From Rhododendron vialii (taxonomy: Eukaryota > Streptophyta > Magnoliopsida > Ericales > Ericaceae): a stretch of DNA of 64,000 bases. Positions 1 to 11,920 of this stretch are shown in pieces. Every line of letters begins with the position of its first letter. Positions within the stretch are counted from its first letter, which is position 1. Where the stretch lies: positions 8,375,501 through 8,439,500 of the forward strand of contig NC_080569.1 of NCBI RefSeq assembly GCF_030253575.1. The letters run 5' to 3'. The translations under genes were made by a program, and so were the position numbers. The notes beneath the pieces were generated by a model. That model had not been told where the DNA came from. It was given only the letters and a program-made list of their open reading frames with translations, and searched no databases.

Positions 1-198
1 AAAAAATTGGCTCATTGGCTTATTTTTGTCTTTATTAAAAAAAATTAGGTTTCGATCTTAATTTTTTACTTTTTAGATTCCTTTCGTCATGACGAAACAA
101 TAATCTCAAAAAATTGACGAAAAACTAACAAATGCGAATTTTTTTTTGAATAAAGACAAAAAAAATAAGGCACTTGACTTATTTAGCCGAACGGCCCC
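1..198. repeat. Right part of a Harbinger/Tourist-like MITE, cut by the window edge
   Basis: AT-rich sequence ending in GCCGAACGGCCCC followed by TTA (199-201), a typical 3-bp target for PIF/Harbinger elements. The internal text matches the MITE at 9881-10254, including the AATTGACGAAAAACTAA segment. The left end lies outside the window, so the target duplication cannot be confirmed. Confidence 0.6.
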
Positions 199-695
199 TT
201 AATCACTAGTGTAAGGGTAAAACTACATCTTCGTTTTCATTGTATCATGCCAATCAAATGGAAACCTAACTGTTTTATTTTTAGCGGAAAATTAACTGAC
301 ATGAGAAATTACGAGAACGGAAAGTTAGTATTTTTATAGTGGTAAAAGATCTTACTTGAAAATGATTGCAAAGAATATTGGGAACAATTCTCTGCGGGTG
401 ACACAGCAATATCTGTGATATTAATCATGTAGAAATTGATTGTTTAACGCCTAGCGAACTTCGCGAAATGGACATCCATGAAATACAAGTTATATTTTTT
501 GGCTTGCCACGCAAACGGTTAAAATATCAGATTCGGTTAGAGTTGCGGCCGGTGAATCAAACCTCACCGGACCGGATTTTGATTGGTCCCCCAACCAAGA
601 AGACTCAATTAAGAATTATATTCGTACGTTTTTGGTTCTCACTCTAGTCTCTTCCCACCACTCATCTCCCTCCCCAATGAATATCTCTCTTTGTG

Positions 696-698
<3 letters not shown>

Positions 699-733
<35 letters not shown>
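699..733. repeat. TA dinucleotide microsatellite
   Basis: Uninterrupted alternating AT of about 35 bases. The equivalent place in the duplicate (about 7820) has no TA run, so it expanded or arose on one copy only. Confidence 0.9.
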
Positions 734-736
<3 letters not shown>

Positions 737-1050
737 TTGTAAGTTCTTTAATTCTTTTTTCTTTTTAAAAATGCCTACAGATGCATCGATGGGAGGGAGG
801 GAGAGATGAAGAGACTTTTTATTGTTTTCTTTTTTAAAATTACGAATCGTGGGAGATAGATGGAATCAAACCCAATAAAGCTGGAGATTTAATTCTTAGT
901 TAATTCATTAATAGAGTTTTATTATTATTATTTTTGTCTATAAAGATGTATACACAAAATTAGAGATAGGTCTCGTGGAACTGAATACTAAATTATCACA
1001 CTAGTATTTTATTTTATTTTTTTATCATCGTATACATCAGCGGGGTGTTA

Positions 1051-1599
1051 GGGTATCTACAATGCTATAATCAAAAATTGATAACCAAAAGTTGCCACAT
1101 CAGCTTTTGATTATTCATTTAAGAGATTGCTAAGATTAACAATGTACATTATCTTTTCAAACTACAAAAAACTAAAAACCGTAAACAGTAGAAAATATTT
1201 TTGAAACTAATAAAAATTATTTACTAGAAATAAAAAATAGTTTTTGAAACTTTCTTTTTTGGAAAAAAAACTATTTTAAAAAAAAAACTGTTTTCTAAAA
1301 AAAATAATTTTTAGTAAAATAATTTTTTTTGAAAATATTATTCGAAAAGAAAGAGAGAGGAAAAGGGAAGAGAGATAGAACATTTTTATATAATAATTGG
1401 TATATTTGATTGAGAATATGTACGGTCTGTTAAATTTGATTATTGTCAAAAGGTTACTAGTTTTGGTTATCCAAAGCCTAAAATTTGATGATTTCTAAGG
1501 AGATTTTTAAGTTTGATTATAGCATTGTAAGCCATATTTTGCACCAAAATTGTTAACTTTAAAAATCTTTTACTTTTGATTATAGCATTGTGGATACTC
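1051..1599. mobile_element. Harbinger/Tourist-like MITE, about 549 bp
   Basis: Terminal inverted repeats GGGTATCTACAATGC at the left and GCATTGTGGATACTC at the right, extended inward by TATAATCAAAA-type sequence. It is flanked by TTA at 1048-1050 and 1600-1602, the 3-bp target duplication of the PIF/Harbinger superfamily. It has no coding capacity. Similar subterminal text, including the AAAAGTTGCCACATCAGC-type segment, recurs in reverse orientation near 25130-25200. Confidence 0.8.
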
Positions 1600-1667
1600 T
1601 TATTAGTATGTTAGTTCACAGGAAGTTTTAGAATTTACCATGCTGTTTCAAAAAAAGTTTTAGAATT

Positions 1668-1797
1668 GGGAAAATGACAGCTCATGACGTGTTTTGATAA
1701 TTAATACCCGCCAAGAATATGCTAAGAACATTTGGTAATGTTGAAAATGTCCTTAGCGGGTATTAATTATCAAAACATGTCATTGACTGTTATTTAA
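1668..1797. mobile_element. Palindromic MITE, copy 1 of 3
   Basis: The two halves are near-perfect inverted repeats: left arm AAAATGACAGCTCATGACG then TTTTGATAATTAATACCCGC, right arm GCGGGTATTAATTATCAAAA. The same element occurs at 37890-38022 and, split by a hAT-like insertion, at about 44262-45915. It is non-coding; one transcript could fold into a long hairpin. Confidence 0.7.
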
Positions 1798-4700
1798 TTT
1801 ACCATCTGGGACAGGAGCCCATTGGTATCACACCAACATTTGACAATGTTGTTCCTAGAAGTAAAAAGAGATGGTGAAAATAAAAAATTTGTTTGAGCCA
1901 TCTTTTGGTGTGATCGATTCGATCGGATAGAAAGTCGTTACAACAAATGTGGCACAATACATGACAAATTTATAAAATCACTATCGATGTAACTTCGAGT
2001 TGAAGATGGTTTTATTGGAGTTATATTTAGCCAAATTATGGCGGCTTCTTCTTCTTCTTTTTTATCAACGATTTTTTTTTTTTATAATCTTTGAAATTGT
2101 TATAAAAACTAACGGAGTAAAGATCCGATCCGAGACCCAAATTCAAGATTGACAAAGAAGCCAAGCAAGAGAACATCTATTGAGACAAGCCCACATCTAT
2201 TGGGCCAAGCCCATGACACCAATTGGGCCCAATTATGGCCTTGGTAAAATAAATAACTTTTGGATCGGATATGCTCAAATCTCATCAAAGAAACTCGGCA
2301 GATGAAAAAACAGAAAAATTACGGGTCAGTCTAGGTAATTGGCCCATACAATTGGCTATTTTCTTTTTCTTTTTTACCTCTTTTGCAAAACCCGTCTCCT
2401 TATTTTAATCAGCCACATAACAAGAGGGTATTATTGACTCACATGAAGAATCGTTTTCCAGTTTAGATTTTAGCTAAATGAACCACATGAGAGAGGGTTT
2501 TTGTTGGCCCACAAGAGCAAATTGTCTTCCTATTTGGATCATCTGTCTGTTTGATAAAAGTGTTTTCAAAACGCTAATGCTCTGTTATTGATCAATTCGA
2601 TCTGTCTCTGTTTCACATGCACATGCACACGTTCTGGCCTGGAATGGTGCATTTCCATAGTCACTTGCAATACTGCTGGCTTTTCAAGTTTTCATTAATC
2701 TACCCACTGAAAAGACAAGCACATGCCGCGGCGTTTATCTGCTTATTTAGTTACCCAATTGACTATTCCACTCAACCATTATAGAGTAATTAATCGGACT
2801 CCCAGGAGTAGGCGTTATCTACGTGGTACTTCCAATTGTTTACGTAGCGGCAAATTGTGCGGTCGGAATTTCGTCACTCCTTTTTGTTGAGTAGTCGGAA
2901 GACAAGGAGTGACAAACATTATGTGGTGACGATATTTTCTATTCTATTTGCGATAAGTAACACATGACAATTCACATCATAGGACATCATCTATGTAGTT
3001 TGAATCTTCATTTTCATTTAGAAAGTTCCAAATGGAGGCCCAATCTAATCCAACAAATTTGGGCTCTCAAAGTAAACCTACGTTGAATCTCTTTTAGAAA
3101 ATGTATATATATTCCACGGCTTAACAGTATTAAAGGTGAGTTCACGCTATAACGAAACGGTATTTTTGGTATTTAGTTCAGAAATATCCAGAAGAGCGGT
3201 TTTATTCTGTACTTAAAAGAAAGCCCTAAAATAAATTGTTTGCAGGAATTTGAACTTTGTGAACGAAATTTTTTGCAAGAATTTGAACTTTGTGAAATAA
3301 TTAAGCGTCACAACGTTTTTCTTTCTCCTATATTTTTCTTGTGCCCATTGTAAAACCAAAGGATAAACATCAGTTTTATGGATTGGTTGTTAAATTACTT
3401 AAATAGTAGGCCTATCAATGGGCTGAATCTGAATTCGATAAAATCCAAATTCGATAACCAAAATCAGATCCAATAGTACATTTTTTATCCGAACCCGAAA
3501 CTAACGGATGGAATTAGGATATATCTGGTCCGAACCATTCGTGTATCTGATCTGATAATTTTACTTTTGATTTATTGGAGGGTTATGTAGCGGTCTGACT
3601 CAATATTTCATATTCGGATCTAGATTGACTTAAACGAGTCTGTGAAAGTCGAATTAAGATCAAATTCCAATGAAACATAAAATTGTTTGTCAAATGAAAC
3701 ACAAAATGTATAACCAAATTGGGATAGAGCCTCCCTCCCATTCATCCCATTTTTGTTACGGGACAAAAGTCCTTAGATAGCATGACTTGTTGAGTAGACT
3801 GGTTGGTAGGTTTGGATCCAGATTGACTCAAAATGATTTTTGGACACTGTCGAATTCAGATCAAATTCCAACATCTTGTAATCTGATCAATCAGATCGGA
3901 TTATAAAAACACATAAGAATGACAGTCGAAAACTCATTTTAGTCGAAGTGCACATAAGCTAGTTCAGATACCTCGGTTACCAAAAAAAACACGGAAAAAA
4001 AGGGAGAATGGACTTGCATGTCTAATGAAACATAAAATGTGGGGAGATGTTATGGTATCCTCTAGTCTGGGGATACCGTATCCCCCTATAACAAAACCAC
4101 TTGAAGGCGTAACATCAACCATTCGAAGACATAACAAAAAACCACAAAAGGCTTAACATTTTAGAAAATGGCATCACATTTTCAAACCGCACGGCATGAC
4201 ACAAGACAATTTTCAAAAATGGAATAACACTTTTAATATTTTAAAGTCATTTTTTTTACAGTGTCTTCCCATTGTAACATTAAACACTCAATTGTATAAC
4301 ATTAACCATTTAATGGTATAACACGTTATGATTTAGGGATACAGAAGAGGGGGACGTATTAGTTTTTTCCATGTAGGTATAGCCAAATTGAGATAGAGCC
4401 TCCTATTTAGGCCCCGTTCCGTTAAGATTCTTATTTTCTAAACATTTACTTCTCATTTTACAAGACAGATCACTCTCTCACACTACATTATTTTTAATTT
4501 TAAAAATAAATATTTTAGTTAAGCGAATTATTCCATTTTTGTTACGTGACGAAAGTCCTAAGATAAGGAATGACTGGTTGGGTTAAATGGGTAGACTGGT
4601 TGGTAGGTTCGGGTTAAATGGGTAGACTGGTTGGTAGGTCCGAACCTTTTCAGGCTAAAACAAGCTATCTGAACCAAGCTAATGGCCGGACAAACCTCCA

Positions 4701-5308
4701 GAGGTTCTGACTGGTCGAGTTTATCTCGTGCTTTCCTTTTCGGTCCTATCTCAGGCTAAAACAAGCTATCTGAACCATTTATTTTATTCAGCTTGTCGAG
4801 TTTGTCTTGTACGTCAATAATTAGGTTTGGGAGACATCTTTATTACTAATAACAAAAAACGGCCACAAAAAGATTAACGGATAGTATGCAATTGAGAATA
4901 AATTCCAAGACGAGTCTCGTTTATGGGATTACCAATATCTGATCGACGTAAATTTTCTCTAGCATCATTTGCTTAACTAGCATAACAAAATGAACAGTTT
5001 GGATCACCTCTTTCGACACAGAATGACCTAAACGAACGCATGGGGGGCCTGTCGTGTCTCAAGACACAGGAGGCTTCCCCCACTTCCATTTCAACCCTCT
5101 GATCATGAACTCATAAACTTCATTAAACTAACGGTCAACTAGACCTTCCAACAACCCATAAATAAAAGTCATCTCCAGCTCTTCTTTCACAAGAAAAAAC
5201 TGATCAAACTTAGAAGTCTTTGTTCTTCTTGCAGTGTTGTCATCATATATTAATTTCTTCTTCCTCGGATTGTTGATTTTAGAAGACCGAAAAGAAAAGA
5301 AAAGAAAA

Positions 5309-6478
5309 ATGACAAAAGATAGGAATATAGGGGTGGCCATAGATTTCTCTAGTGGAAGCAAGATGGCTCTGGAATGGGCTATCGATAATCTGGTGGCCAA
5401 AGAAGACACCTTGTTTCTGATTCATGTGAAGCCCTCCGAGGGGAACGAATCGCGCAGTTCTCTTTGGTCCAGCACCGGTTCGCGTATGTGTTATATAATC
5501 TGGTTAATGATCTCCTTGATTATGTGTCCTGTTTAACAGGTTTTTTGACATGATCTGATTTTTTTATTCATGGTTGAATTTTATGCGTTGTAGCTCTGGT
5601 TCCATTGGCTGAGCTTGGCGATCCGGATTTGGTGCAGAAATATGGTGTCAAGTTTGATCCTGATGTTCTCGGAATGGTTGACACCATTTCCAGACAAAAA
5701 GAGGTTTAGTTTCCCTCTGTTTTTAAATTCGGCAGTGTCAAAATTCTACGATTCTATGTTACAATTTCACAAGTGTTGAGGTAAAATCCAGACGTAAACT
5801 CTAAGCCTTGTTCGTTTTGGGGTCTTAAAATATCTCTCAAAATCCAAACCGAACAGGGCCTAAGTGTATGTTTAAGTAAATGTTTGTTTTCTGAATCCAT
5901 AATGTAATATACATGATTTTTGTTCCTTATTCGAACTTTAGAACATGTCTCATAAAAATAATTAAAGACATGGAATTTCGTATCATCAGACTATCAAGAG
6001 ATTCTTTAAGTACATGATATAAACTTTCGAATTGATTTTTTCTTTTTATGATAACTGATATGTCGATACACTGATATGTACGATACATAATACATGGAAA
6101 GTTCGATACATAAACGTAGCATTCGGGAGTTTGAATTTTGAGTTTCAGGTGAAGGTTGTGGGAAAGGTTTACTGGGGAGATGCCAGAGACAAACTGTGCG
6201 CGGCTGTTGAAGAACTGAAGTTGGATTGTTTGGTCATGGGAAGCAGAGGACTTGGCACCATCCAAAGGTATTTTTCGCGGGTATATTCTTTTTACTTATG
6301 CGATTCTGATCTATCTCCATCGGTACCTTGAATCGTTTAATTTTTTTTTAACCGACGTAGTGCCATTTTTTGCTTCGATTTGATTTTTGATAATTTGAAC
6401 TTTTGAAGGATTGTTCTGGGGAGCGTGACGAACCACGTCATGACGAATGCAACTTGTCCCGTAACCATAGTAAAGTGA
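5309..6478 (+). CDS. Universal stress protein (USP) family, 157 aa, four exons, intact
   Basis: Exons 5309-5483, 5594-5703, 6149-6267 and 6409-6478 have GT-AG borders and join to 157 codons plus TGA. The protein starts [18 protein letters not shown], the usual beta-strand opening of the fold, and residue 13 is the conserved Asp. The C-terminal part holds MGSRGLG and then [11 protein letters not shown]...CPVTIVK, which fits the ATP-binding signature G-2X-G-9X-G-S. USP proteins are small cytosolic ATP-binding proteins linked to stress and low-oxygen responses in plants; the individual role here is unknown. A polyadenylation signal AATAAA lies at 6582-6587. The start is chosen because it is the first ATG after a purine-rich leader and matches family N-termini. 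The gene has a broken duplicate 6.6 kb downstream. Confidence 0.9.
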
Positions 6479-6581
6479 AGGATACCAACAACATCCATGG
6501 CCTTCTGATTTTCCTAATTCCGGATGGTGGTCGTATTAGTGTGTATCATTGTGGTTGTTTCGGTTTGTTTGTTTGGCGATC

Positions 6582-6587
6582 AATAAA
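6582..6587 (+). promoter_or_regulatory. Polyadenylation signal of the USP gene
   Basis: AATAAA about 104 bases after the stop codon; the same signal and surroundings are retained at 12807-12812 in the pseudogene. Confidence 0.6.
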
Positions 6588-6743
6588 AGTACATCCCCAA
6601 CCGTGTATATAAGCCAGCAGAATCAGATTCTGGATCCAAAGGCATTGCTGAGGATTCCAAAGAACACAAAAAATTTCCTTCGGGTTGGAGAAAACTTTTT
6701 GATTTTACCAAAAAGTTGGAACATACTGGTATATATTTGTAAT

Positions 6744-7087
6744 CAGGGATGGAGCTAGGGAGAGACCAGTAGGGGCGGTCACCCCTGCAAGAAGAAAAAG
6801 AAACACTACTATTATATGTAAAAAAAAATTTCCTATGAAAGTATATAGGCTTGCCCTTGTGTAGAATTTTGAAAAAAAAAATATAATTGTAACCTTTGAA
6901 CTACGAGGATGTCAATATTAATTACTAAAGGCTAAGGGCTAAAATATAACAAAAAATAAAACTATAGGGTTAATATTGTGAATATTCAAGTAATAAATTT
7001 CCACATTTCGTTAGATGAGTTTAGTATTTTACAGTTTTATTTCTTTTTGTCCTAAAATCTCAATGGCACATCAAATCTCCCCACCCC

Positions 7088-7123
<36 letters not shown>

Positions 7124-7563
7124 CGTGCACGCTCTCTCTCTCTCTCTCGGCATAAACATCTCCAATTGCTAAGACATCGAAGGCAATTTCGAGAAAATAA
7201 AGACAGAGAAGAAGAGATTTTGGAAACCCTAAGTAATTTTGGTGAAATTTAAGTTGTAGGTATGTCTTTTCCCAATTGTTGTTCTAGACTTCTCCTAATT
7301 CTTTATTTTTTGACTGGTAAAATCAAGTAACATGAAAGTCTATGTACAGAATTCGTCCAGTTGTGATGAATGAAAAAGAAGAAGATGAACAATAAAGAAA
7401 AACAAGACACATACATCAAGATCGATCTCATTAGTTAAACCGATTTATGTATTTATATTATTTTGAATTTTAATGTATTTACGTGATTATGCATGTATAT
7501 TTATATTTTTTTTCTCGCATGCATGGTTGCCCCTGAATGGTGAAATATCTGGCTCCGTCCCTA
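6744..7563. mobile_element. Non-autonomous hAT-like element, about 820 bp, containing a 34-base poly-C tract
   Basis: Ends are CAGGGATGGAGC at the left and GCTCCGTCCCTA at the right. Flanks are TTTGTAAT (6736-6743) and TTTGTAAC (7564-7571), an 8-bp target duplication with one change, as expected for hAT. It lies just past the 3' end of the intact USP gene. No transposase reading frame is present. A run of C spans 7089-7122, directly followed by a TC microsatellite; such runs are prone to length error in assemblies. Confidence 0.8.
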
Positions 7564-8013
7564 TTTGTAACAAGGAATGGTTTCTTAAAGTATTCTTCGA
7601 TGGTTTCTCCAAACCAATAGCAGCATTTTTTGGCTTGCTATGCAAACGGTTGAAATATCAGATTCGGTTAGAGTTGTGGACGTTCAACCAAACCTCACTG
7701 GACCAGATTTTGATTAGTCCCCCAGCCAAAAAGACTCTATTAAGAATTATATTCGTAGGTTCTTGGGTCTCTCTCCCCACCATTCATCTCCCTCCCCAAT
7801 GATCTCTCTTTGTGCCTATGTGCTGGGAAAAACTATCCCAAAAACCACGAATATTTTTTCCTCTTTGTGCAAATAAAGAATAGGCTAAATATTGCAAACC
7901 ACAATAACAAGCAAATCTAGGAGTTGAAAGTAAAATAAGCAACAAGCAAACCACTAGACACCGGAATTTATACAATTGACTCTTTATCTATATTACAAAA
8001 CCCGTCTCCTTTA

Positions 8014-8232
8014 CCTTTTTTTTTTTTTTTTACGGAGAAACAACCCTATAATCAGGCTACTAAATGGACCCAACTGCGCAATCCAAACCTCCCGGGGAGC
8101 TAGCACTGCCACATCAGTCACGGCCCTCCACTTACTTCGGGATATTCATCCGATGGGGAATCCAACCCTAGGGAGTACTCTCAATGCTTGGGCATCCGCC
8201 CGAACCACTGCGGCAGCCCTTGGGTGTGTCAA
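8014..8232 (-). mobile_element. SINE-like insertion (reverse orientation), about 219 bp
   Basis: A poly-T run (8016-8031) begins the insert on the + strand, equal to a poly-A tail on the - strand. The body on the - strand has a loosely A-box-like GCCGCAGTGG and a B-box-like GGTTGGATTCC. Flanks CTCCTTTA (8006-8013) and CTCCTTAT (8233-8240) look like a target duplication. The left duplicate of the locus reads straight through at about 2389-2420 without the insert. Family not assigned. Confidence 0.55.
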
Positions 8233-8274
8233 CTCCTTATTTCAATCAGCCACATAAGAGGGTATGATAGACTC

Positions 8275-8442
8275 GGGGAGTGCTAGGTATAAAGAAAATG
8301 TACCCAAAAATTACCCCAAAAAGGCAAATCAACGGTACAGATGCACTTCAAAGTGAATCCGTGCCATTGATTTGCCCTTTCGGAATAATTTCCGGGTACG
8401 GGGTAATTTTCGGATACGTTTTCTTTGCAATTACAATTTCTC
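8275..8442. mobile_element. Palindromic MITE-like insertion specific to the right duplicate
   Basis: Left arm AAAGAAAATGTACCC...ATTACCCC and right arm GGGGTAATTTTC...GTTTTCTTT are inverted repeats around a second inner palindrome (CAAATCAACGG... / CCATTGATTTGCC). In the left duplicate the flanking text (GAGGGTATTATTGACTCAC, about 2426-2444) is continuous. The exact ends and target duplication are uncertain. Confidence 0.5.
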
Positions 8443-8602
8443 TATTGACTCACATGAAGAACTGTTTTCCAGTTTAGATTTTAGCTAGGAGGCTAATGAA
8501 CCACATGAGAGAGGGTTTTCGTTGGCCCACATGAACAAATTGTTTTCCTATTTGGATCTGTTTGGTAAAAGTGTTTTCAAAACGTGAACGCTCTGTATTT
8601 TG

Positions 8603-8822
8603 GAGAAATTTTTCAGTGCCGAGCGGGTGTATCCCACGTGGTGCCCGCTCGGCACTCTCGAGCTGTCCGATGTACTTTTGGACGACTCAGATTGAAACAT
8701 TCTCTCTTCTCTCAGCCTTCCTTTTTCTCTTTCCAAATCCGAGCCGTCTAAAATCGCATCGGACGATTCGGACGTGTCAAACAGGCACCACGTAGTACCC
8801 ATCCGGCACTGAAAATTTTCTC
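8603..8822. mobile_element. Mutator-like MITE, about 220 bp, specific to the right duplicate
   Basis: Terminal inverted repeats GAGAAATTTTTCAGTGCCG and CGGCACTGAAAATTTTCTC. Flanks TGTATTTTG (8594-8602) and GTTATTTTG (8823-8831) are an imperfect 9-bp duplication, the size used by Mutator-like elements. The left duplicate at about 2580-2610 has no insert. A related GCCGAGCGG-bearing sequence lies at about 17870-18060. Confidence 0.65.
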
Positions 8823-9880
8823 GTTATTTTGATCTGTCTGTTTGACATGCACATGCACTTGCACTCGCACTCGTACACGTTCAGGCCTGGAATGGTGCAT
8901 TTCCAAAGTCACTTGCTATGCTTTTCAAGTTTTCATTAATCTACCCACTGAAAAAACAAGCACATGCGGCGTTTATCTGCTTATTTAGTAACCCAATTAA
9001 CTATTCCACTCAAACATTATCGAGTAATTAATTGGACCTCCGGGAGTTGGAGTTGTCTACGTGGTACTTTCAATCATTTACGTAGTGACAAATTATGCGG
9101 TCAGAATATTGTCGTTCATTTTTGTTGAGTAGACTGGTTGGTAGGTTCAGATCTAGATTGACTTAAACGAGTTTTCGACTGTCGAATTCTGATCAAACTC
9201 GAACGTCTTGTAATCAAATCGGATTACAAAAACACATAAGAATGACTTGTCCAATGAAACAAACTAGTCAAATGTAGGGAGATGGTATGGTATCCCCTAG
9301 TCTGGAGATACCGTATCCCTCTGTAACATAACAACTTGAAGGCATATGTTAACCATTCAAAGACATTGCAAAAAAAAAAACCCCACAAAAGGCTTGACAT
9401 TTTAAAAAATAGCGTAACATTTTCAAACCACAGAACGACATGACATTTACCACTCGAAGGTGTAACATTTTTGAAAAATAGCATAACATCTCGATGTGAT
9501 ACAGCCTTTTCTAGTTTAGTTGGGAAAGAACGGCGAAGTCCATTCGAACCGTCCAATGAAAAATAAGAGGACTCCCGAGAGCCCTTAAATTACGAGAGTC
9601 AATCGAAACTGCTTAGTATGATGCAGATATTTCGACTTCCGCCGGAGATGCCACTTTGACCTATGCTTCAAAGGTTGACCTTGGAACTATATTCCCAGGC
9701 CTGGCGGGATCTGCTTATGCGTATGTGTCGACACGCTTTGAGTCAGTTTTTCTAGCTTAACGAAGGCGGGAATCCCTCTCTCTGATACTTTTAATATTTT
9801 TAAAGTCATTTTTTTACGGTGCCCTCCCCGTCTTAAAATTAACTACTCAATAGTATAACACTAGCCACTCAATCGTATAA

Positions 9881-10254
9881 GGCTCCGTTCGGCTAAATAA
9901 GCCAATTGGTTTTTTTTTTTTGTTGTCCTTATTCAATTTTTTTCCGTATTTGTTAGTTTTTCGTCAATTTTTTGGGGATTATTGTATCGTTATGACGAGA
10001 GGAATCTAAAAAGTAAAAAATTATGATCGAAATCCAATTTTTTTTAATAAAGATGAAAAAATTGGCTTATTGACTTATTTTTGTCTTTATTTAAAAAAAT
10101 TAGGTTTCGATCATAATTTTTTATTTTTTAGATTCATTTTGTCATAACGATGCAATAATCCTCAAAAAAAATTGACGAAAAACTAAAAAATACAAAAAAA
10201 ATTTGAATAAGAATAAAAATATAAGCCAGTTGGCTTATTTAACTGAATGAGACC
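9881..10254. mobile_element. Harbinger/Tourist-like MITE with an exact empty site in the left duplicate
   Basis: Ends GGCTCCGTTCGGCTAAATAA and TTATTTAACTGAATGAGACC; TAA at 9878-9880 and 10255-10257. The left duplicate reads GTATAACATTAACC at 4295-4308, i.e. one TAA and no element. Inserted after the duplication, or lost cleanly from the left copy. The partial element at 1-198 is the same family. Confidence 0.8.
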
Positions 10255-10985
10255 TAACATTAACCATTTAATAGCATAACACGTTACGATTTGGGATACC
10301 ATAAGAGGGGATGTGTTAGTTGTTTCCATGTAGATATAGCCAAATTGGGATAGAGGCAATTCTCCGTTCCGCTAAGGTTCTTATTTTTTAAGTACTTATT
10401 TCTCGTTTGTCAGTTGGCTTATATATTTAACTGAACGAGACCTAACATTAACCATTTAATAGTATAACACGTTACGATTTGGGATACCATAAGAGGGGAT
10501 GTGTTAGTTTTTTCCATGTAGGTATAGCCAAATTGGGATAGAGGCAATTCTCCGTTCCGCTAAGGTTCTTATTTTTTAAGTACTTATTTCTCGTTTGTCA
10601 GTTGGCTTATTTAACTGAACGAGACCTAACATTAACCATTTAATAGAATAACACGTTACGATTTGGGATACCATAAGAGGGGATGTGTTAGTTTTTTCCA
10701 TGTAGGTATAGCCAAATTAGGATAGAGGCAATTCTCCGTTCCGCTAAAGTTCTTATTTTTTAAGTACTTATTTCTCGTTTGCCAGTTGGCTTATTTAACT
10801 GAACGAGACCTAACATTAACCATTTAATAGCATAACACGTTACGATTTGGGATACCATCAGAGGGGATGTGTTAGTTTTTTCCATGTAGGTATAGCCAAA
10901 TTGGGATAGAGGCAATTCTCCGTTCCGCTAAGGTTCTTATTTTTTAAATACTTATTTTTCGTTTTACAAGACAGATCATTTTCAC
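10255..10985. repeat. Tandem array, four units of about 184 bp
   Basis: Units start with TAACATTAACCATTTAATAG at 10255, 10443, 10627 and 10811 (periods 188, 184, 184); the first is longer by an extra ATAT. Each unit carries CGTTACGATTTGGGATACC, then CTCCGTTCCGCTAAGGTTC, a MITE-like left end, and then CAGTTGGCTTATTT...GAGACC, the right end of the 9881-10254 MITE. The left duplicate has one related segment (about 4300-4480), so the array grew only in the right copy. Confidence 0.85.
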
Positions 10986-11920
10986 AATACATCACTCTTA
11001 ATTTTTAAAAAAAAATATTTATTTTAATTAGCGCAAAGGGTTTGGTGACAAAAGTCCTAAGATAGGATGACTTGTTGGGTTAATTGGGTAGACCGGTAGG
11101 TCCGAACCTTTTCAACTTGATACCACCATTTTAGCACACGGAATTGGATCTGCTGACATATTTATCTCTCTCAACCTCTGTTTCCTCAAAGATCCCACTC
11201 TCTCTGTCAGATAGATTTCTATCATAGTAAACCTTTAACTACTTTTTATAACTGGATGTCCGGACTAATTTGCGCGCAACTCTCCAAAGTTCGGAGTCCC
11301 GAAGTTAATGGCCGAACAAACCTCCGGAGGTTCCGACTCGTCGAGTTTGCCTCGTGCTTTTCTTCTTGGTCCCATCTCACGCTTAAACAAGCAATCTGAA
11401 CCGTTTATTTTATTCAGCTCATGAAGTTTGTCTCATACGTCAATAAACGGCCTCAAAAAGATTAACGGATAGTATGCAATTGATAATAAATTCCAAGATG
11501 TGCCTCGTTTATGGGATTACCGATATCTGATCAATGTAAAATTTTCGGTAGCATTGTCTACATAACTAGCAGAACAAAATGAACGATTCGGATCACTTTC
11601 TTTCAGCACAGGATGACCTAAACGAACGCATAGCTGGCCTGTTGTGTCTCAAGACACAGGAGGCTTCCCCCACTTCCATTTCAACCCTCTGATCATGACC
11701 TCATAAACTTCATTAAACTAATGGTCAACTAGACCTTCCAACAACTAACACATAAATAAAAGTCATCTCCAGCTCTTCTTTCACAAGAATCAACTGATCA
11801 TACCTTCAAACTTAGAAGTCTTTTCTTCTTCCAGTGTTGTCATCATATATATTAATTTCTTCTTCCTCGGATTGTTGATTTTAGAAGACCGAAAAGAAAA
11901 GAAAAGAAAAGAAAAGAAAA

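Larger units (their letters stand above)
199..5308. other. Upstream spacer and promoter region of the intact USP gene
   Basis: No protein-coding gene is visible. The stretch holds a TA microsatellite (about 699-733), a Harbinger-like MITE (1051-1599), a palindromic MITE (1668-1797), and AT-rich text partly shared with 7627-11920. Parts between about 705 and 2360 have no clear counterpart in the right-hand duplicate. The last several hundred bases before 5309 are strongly conserved in the duplicate (about 11480-11920), so they probably contain the USP promoter. Confidence 0.6.
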
